From positions 66,832 through 130,831 of the forward strand of contig QANU01063222.1 of the NCBI GenBank assembly GCA_003254905.1: 64,000 bases of DNA, given 5' to 3'. Source of the stretch: Nissolia schottii (Eukaryota > Streptophyta > Magnoliopsida > Fabales > Fabaceae). The position numbers and the translations under genes were made by a program. Numbering within the stretch: position 1 is the stretch's first letter; every line of letters starts with the position of its first letter. The notes beneath the pieces were generated by a model. The model was not told the origin of the DNA. It was given only the letters and a program-made list of their open reading frames with translations, and ran no database searches. Shown here in pieces: positions 60,603 through 64,000 of the stretch.

Positions 60603-63165
60603 ATGAAGCTTAAACCAGAAGATTTATATATACGTGAGATTACGGAATGTCCTTATTCTGAGGATAAAAGAAGAAGGGCAGAAAGGCGATGGAAGAGAAA
60701 AGAGCTAATATTGAATGAAGATTTGAAGCCCAATAACTGTTCCAGTGCTAGAAGGATAACTGTGAAGAGTTGTGGAAATGTGCCTTCTTTAACAGACGAC
60801 AATGGTCGTATGGTAGAAGATGATGTAGATGAAGATTACAAAATGTTTTTGGATACATACGGTTCTCATGTTGATGTTGAGAATAATGATTCTTTTAATA
60901 ATGATGCTGACACTGTCTGCTGCGGTGATGATGATTCAGATCCTCAGTATATGATGTTCTTGGAAAATTTGAGGAAAGAAGGCAAGTCCTATACTTCTAA
61001 AGTCATTGTAAATGACCAGCTTGTTGATATAAGTTATGAGGGTGAAGAGAAAGAAGAAGAGACAAGTGACCCAGTGGAATCTCAGCCAAGTCTAGAGACT
61101 GAGAGAGGACCTTTTAATAAAAGGCTAGTTCCATATGTTTCTGGAGTTTCAAAGAACAATTACAAAACTGAATTGGAGTTTGATAATGTGGATGAAGGTT
61201 ACCAAAAATTCTTGAATTGTTGCAGGATTGATGATAAAGGTTTTATGTATATGGAGGTGGGGAGTGAATTACAAGAAAGAAGCTCAAGTGCTAGGAACAA
61301 TTCACAAATTTCTGATCAAGCATTCAATACTCCCGAAGTGCAGTGTGATATTAGTGAAAAAGAACAGAGAGGAGACCTAGGGGAATCTCAGCAAAGTCTA
61401 GAGACTGAAAAGGGACCATTTAATAAAAGGCCAGATCCAGATGTTTCTAGAGTGCCTGAGAACAATTGCAACATTGAATTGAATATCGATAATGTGGATG
61501 AAGATTACCAAAATTTTTTGAATTGTTGTAGGCTTGATGAAGAAGGTTTGATTGTGGAGATGGGGAGTGAATTCAAAGGAAGAAGCTCAAGTATTAGGAA
61601 CTATTCTCAAGTTTCTAATCAAGCATTAGATACTCCTGAAGCACAGTGTGAAAATGATCAAGAGCAGGAATCTCTGCAAAGTCTAGAGAGCAACATTGAG
61701 TTGGAAGTTGATAGTGTCGATGAAGATTACCAAACATTCCTGAATTGTTATGGTGTCAAAGTAGAGAGTGACTTAAAAGGAAATAGTTCAAGCGTTAGGT
61801 ACAATTCACAAGTTTCTGATCAAGCATTTGGTACTCCAAAATTTCAGTGTGATATTATTGATGAAGATAAACAACTACTAAGGAATTCCTCTAGGATTAA
61901 TGATGACAATTTGGTGCATATGCGAGAGCGAGACATGGATATCACAAAGGCATACAAGGGAGACAGTTGTAGTAATTCCTCTGAACCAGATATAATTATT
62001 CTTGAACGTGATCAAATTGGTGAAAACACTCCATTCATTTTTTCAACAATTTATGATTCTTCTGTAAGTGTTTTTAACTTATAATATTAACTTTGCTATT
62101 CCTATTCTTCAATCTGGTGCACAGGTACACCTTTAAGAAATTCTGGAACAATTATAACTTGTTTCTGCTTAATGTCATTGTGTTAGTGCTTTCAAAATGA
62201 GAAAAAACCCAGAGACAGCTGGCACCTCTCTTCCAATTATGATTGTGAGTTCAGAAGAAGACTTATGGAAGATCTGTCAAGGCCTTATAACCAACAAGAG
62301 CGGGAAAAATTGCTGCATGAAGTACAACTTAAGCGGCAAAAGGAACGTCACGCTGAAACACGTCAGGGGGTGGTTAAATCGTATCGGACGCATGGTGTCA
62401 ACAAATCATACCTTGAATTGTACCCTGGTAGATCCAATGTTTTCTTAAGTATTTTCTAACCTTTCAGATATTCCTTGTTCAATTATTACAATTGTAGCAT
62501 GATGTTTAATCCTACTATTCAGACAAGATTCAATGGTGGTATTGATTTGATTCAGTCATCACCTCACATTAAACAACTATAGGTCTCAAATTATAACTAT
62601 TTTAATCGGACTGGGATGATGTATGTGTTTTCTGAAATATAGTGTCTGAAAATTTTATAATGTTGTGTGTGATGTGTATTTTATAATGTTGTGTTTTCGG
62701 ATAAGAGTTATTTAGAACCTCAGGAGAGTAAATTTAATTTGTTTTTGCACTAAAGAATTAATTCATTTCTACATTCAAGATATATATCATTAGGGTTCTC
62801 TTTAGAAAATAGATCATGGAACCTTTTAGCCTTTGAGGGGCTTTTGACCCGTGACTGAATAGTACTGATTTTTAATCATCTGTATATTTGGATTAGATCT
62901 CAATGACGTGTTCACGATTTCAGTCAGTATTTGTGTAATTCTGTAGTCTGTGCCAGTTGTTAGGTTGCTTCTTCAGATTTTCAAGCACTTCTACTCTCAT
63001 TCTTGCATAATAATTATGTCTATGGTGAATTTGATGCCAATATCTTAATAGCTATCTATCAAATTTTTGTTTCATGATTGTGCAGATCTAGCACAAGCAA
63101 TTGCTGTATTCAATGAACCACATAAGGTTTTGTTTCTGTTACGTGGATTCTTTTTCTGGTTGCAA
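60603..63165 (+). CDS. Unrecognised acidic protein with ~100-aa tandem repeats, 3'-incomplete
   Basis: Three exons join in frame: 60603-62063 (487 codons), 62187-62427 and 63086-63165. Donors and acceptors are GT-AG, and the last exon ends in phase 0 at GTAAGT, so more exons follow off the right edge. The first in-frame ATG is at 60603; the frame is open upstream to an acceptor AG at 60542. The N-terminus is basic (EDKRRRAERRWKRKE). Five copies of a (V/S)D(E/P)xYxxFLxxx motif occur at residues about 75, 112, 196, 298 and 372. Three lie in longer repeats that also share SLETExGPFNKR, SSxxRxxSQ and QAxxTP. The second and third exons are better conserved in style (SYRTHGVNKSYLELYP; VLFLLRGFFFWLQ). 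I do not recognise a functional family; a nuclear role is only a guess from composition. Confidence 0.75.
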
Positions 63166-64000
63166 GTAAGTCAAAATATCCATATTCACATGATTTCCTG
63201 TTTCAGATCATGAAATTTTAAAGAATCCATTCCCTGTTGAAGCAGTACTTCGAAAATTGTGATTCATGTTATAAACTTGTATGTTTCAGAGTGACCCAAC
63301 TTACTTTAGGTTCTTATGGTATACTTGGAGGTGGTGTGGGTTCTTATGGCTTCATATTTAGAGTCCTTTCTGGTTGTAATTGTTTTGAACCTGTGTGCGT
63401 AGGCCACACTTAGAAAGTGTTCATTCATATAATGCATTGAAGGGAAGGAAAAAAAAAAACTAGTTTATAACCAAAGAGAAAGGTAAGTTAAGAAGGGAAA
63501 ATAAACCATTGTGGAGGTATTGAAAGTTTGAAACAGGCTACCCTCAGATTTCATCTGGTCAATCTGACTTGGCGCATGTCTGGTAAAAATTTAGTTATCC
63601 AAAACAGCATCCCCCCTCCCCCTCATTCCAATATAACTTGGCACGTTTGGAAAATGAAAGAATTGATTATAGTCTTTTTAGCTTAATCTATTTGTACGGG
63701 AAAAAGCGTTTTTCATAAAGTATTATTTTTTTGCATTTTGATTAGAAGCCTAAGTTAATTCTTTTGGGGTTATGACACACCTTTGCCAAATTAACTTTTA
63801 GTATCAATAATTGTATAATGTTAACACATCATTTCACACCCTTTTAAAAAGCCTTGTACTGAGAATTCCATTCCTTTTGTTAGGGGTATCTGCTTTATCA
63901 TGTGTACTTCATAGTTGCATGGAGGGTTCAATCATTGCTTTGGAGAGTCTAACTTATATCTAGGGGCGGGTGGTTTGCAAAATCTTTTCACATTCACAGG
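63166..64000 (+). other. No further exon identified
   Basis: Presumed intron after 63165. An AG at 63292, in a TTTCAG context, could start another exon, but the sequence after it soon meets stops and resembles nothing I know. Confidence 0.4.

Overview
The window is nuclear DNA of a eudicot plant, most likely a legume. Coding sequence is split by GT-AG introns, the non-coding DNA is AT-rich, and more than half of the window is transposable-element (TE) debris. The legume assignment rests on the sequence of the PISTILLATA-type protein and the style of the repeats, so it is an inference.

Three host genes are supported. (1) On the minus strand, 12687 down to 4025, is the 5' two-thirds of a multi-BRCT TopBP1/MEI1-type DNA-repair gene. 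Eleven exons join in frame (644 codons) and the 3' end lies off the left edge. (2) On the plus strand, 41373-47089, is a complete seven-exon B-class MADS-box gene, PISTILLATA/GLOBOSA (210 aa). Its last intron is swollen to 3.9 kb by TEs. (3) On the plus strand, from 60603 and running off the right edge, is an unrecognised acidic protein built on about 100-aa repeats with a VDEDYxxFLN core. A FAR1/MuDR-type gene at 31148-36756 is dead and split by an inserted LTR.

Layout: 1-2.93 kb, a copia fragment and a Ty3-like end carrying a hAT element; 2.93-12.9 kb, the MEI1-like gene; 13.1-13.5 kb, a Stowaway MITE; 13.5-20.3 kb, three nested copies of one long-LTR family; 20.3-22.5 kb, a copia 3' half; 22.9-25.9 kb, an L1 LINE split by a 1.4-kb solo LTR; 26.5-27.6 kb, two hAT MITEs; 29.4-31.1 kb, a minisatellite with a 570-bp higher-order period; 31.1-36.8 kb, the FAR1/MULE pseudogene with its 3.4-kb solo LTR; 37.1-38.9 kb, a small LTR element joined to a tandem duplication that ends in poly-C; 40.5-48.0 kb, PISTILLATA flanked by two inverted copies of one MULE-type MITE; 48.2-49 kb, a copia remnant; 49.7-55.1 kb, an L1 endonuclease region split by a young copia element; 55.1-57.9 kb, Ty3 debris; 58.3-64 kb, the repeat-protein gene.

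Many insertions could be bounded exactly by target-site duplications (TSDs), so the order of insertion can be read. I saw no operon-like or prokaryotic system, CRISPR array, tRNA or rRNA. The most unusual items are the MITE pair around PISTILLATA, the repeat-built acidic gene, a dyad-symmetric 9-mer arrayed in two different LTR families, and a copia element with TA...TA rather than TG...CA LTR ends.
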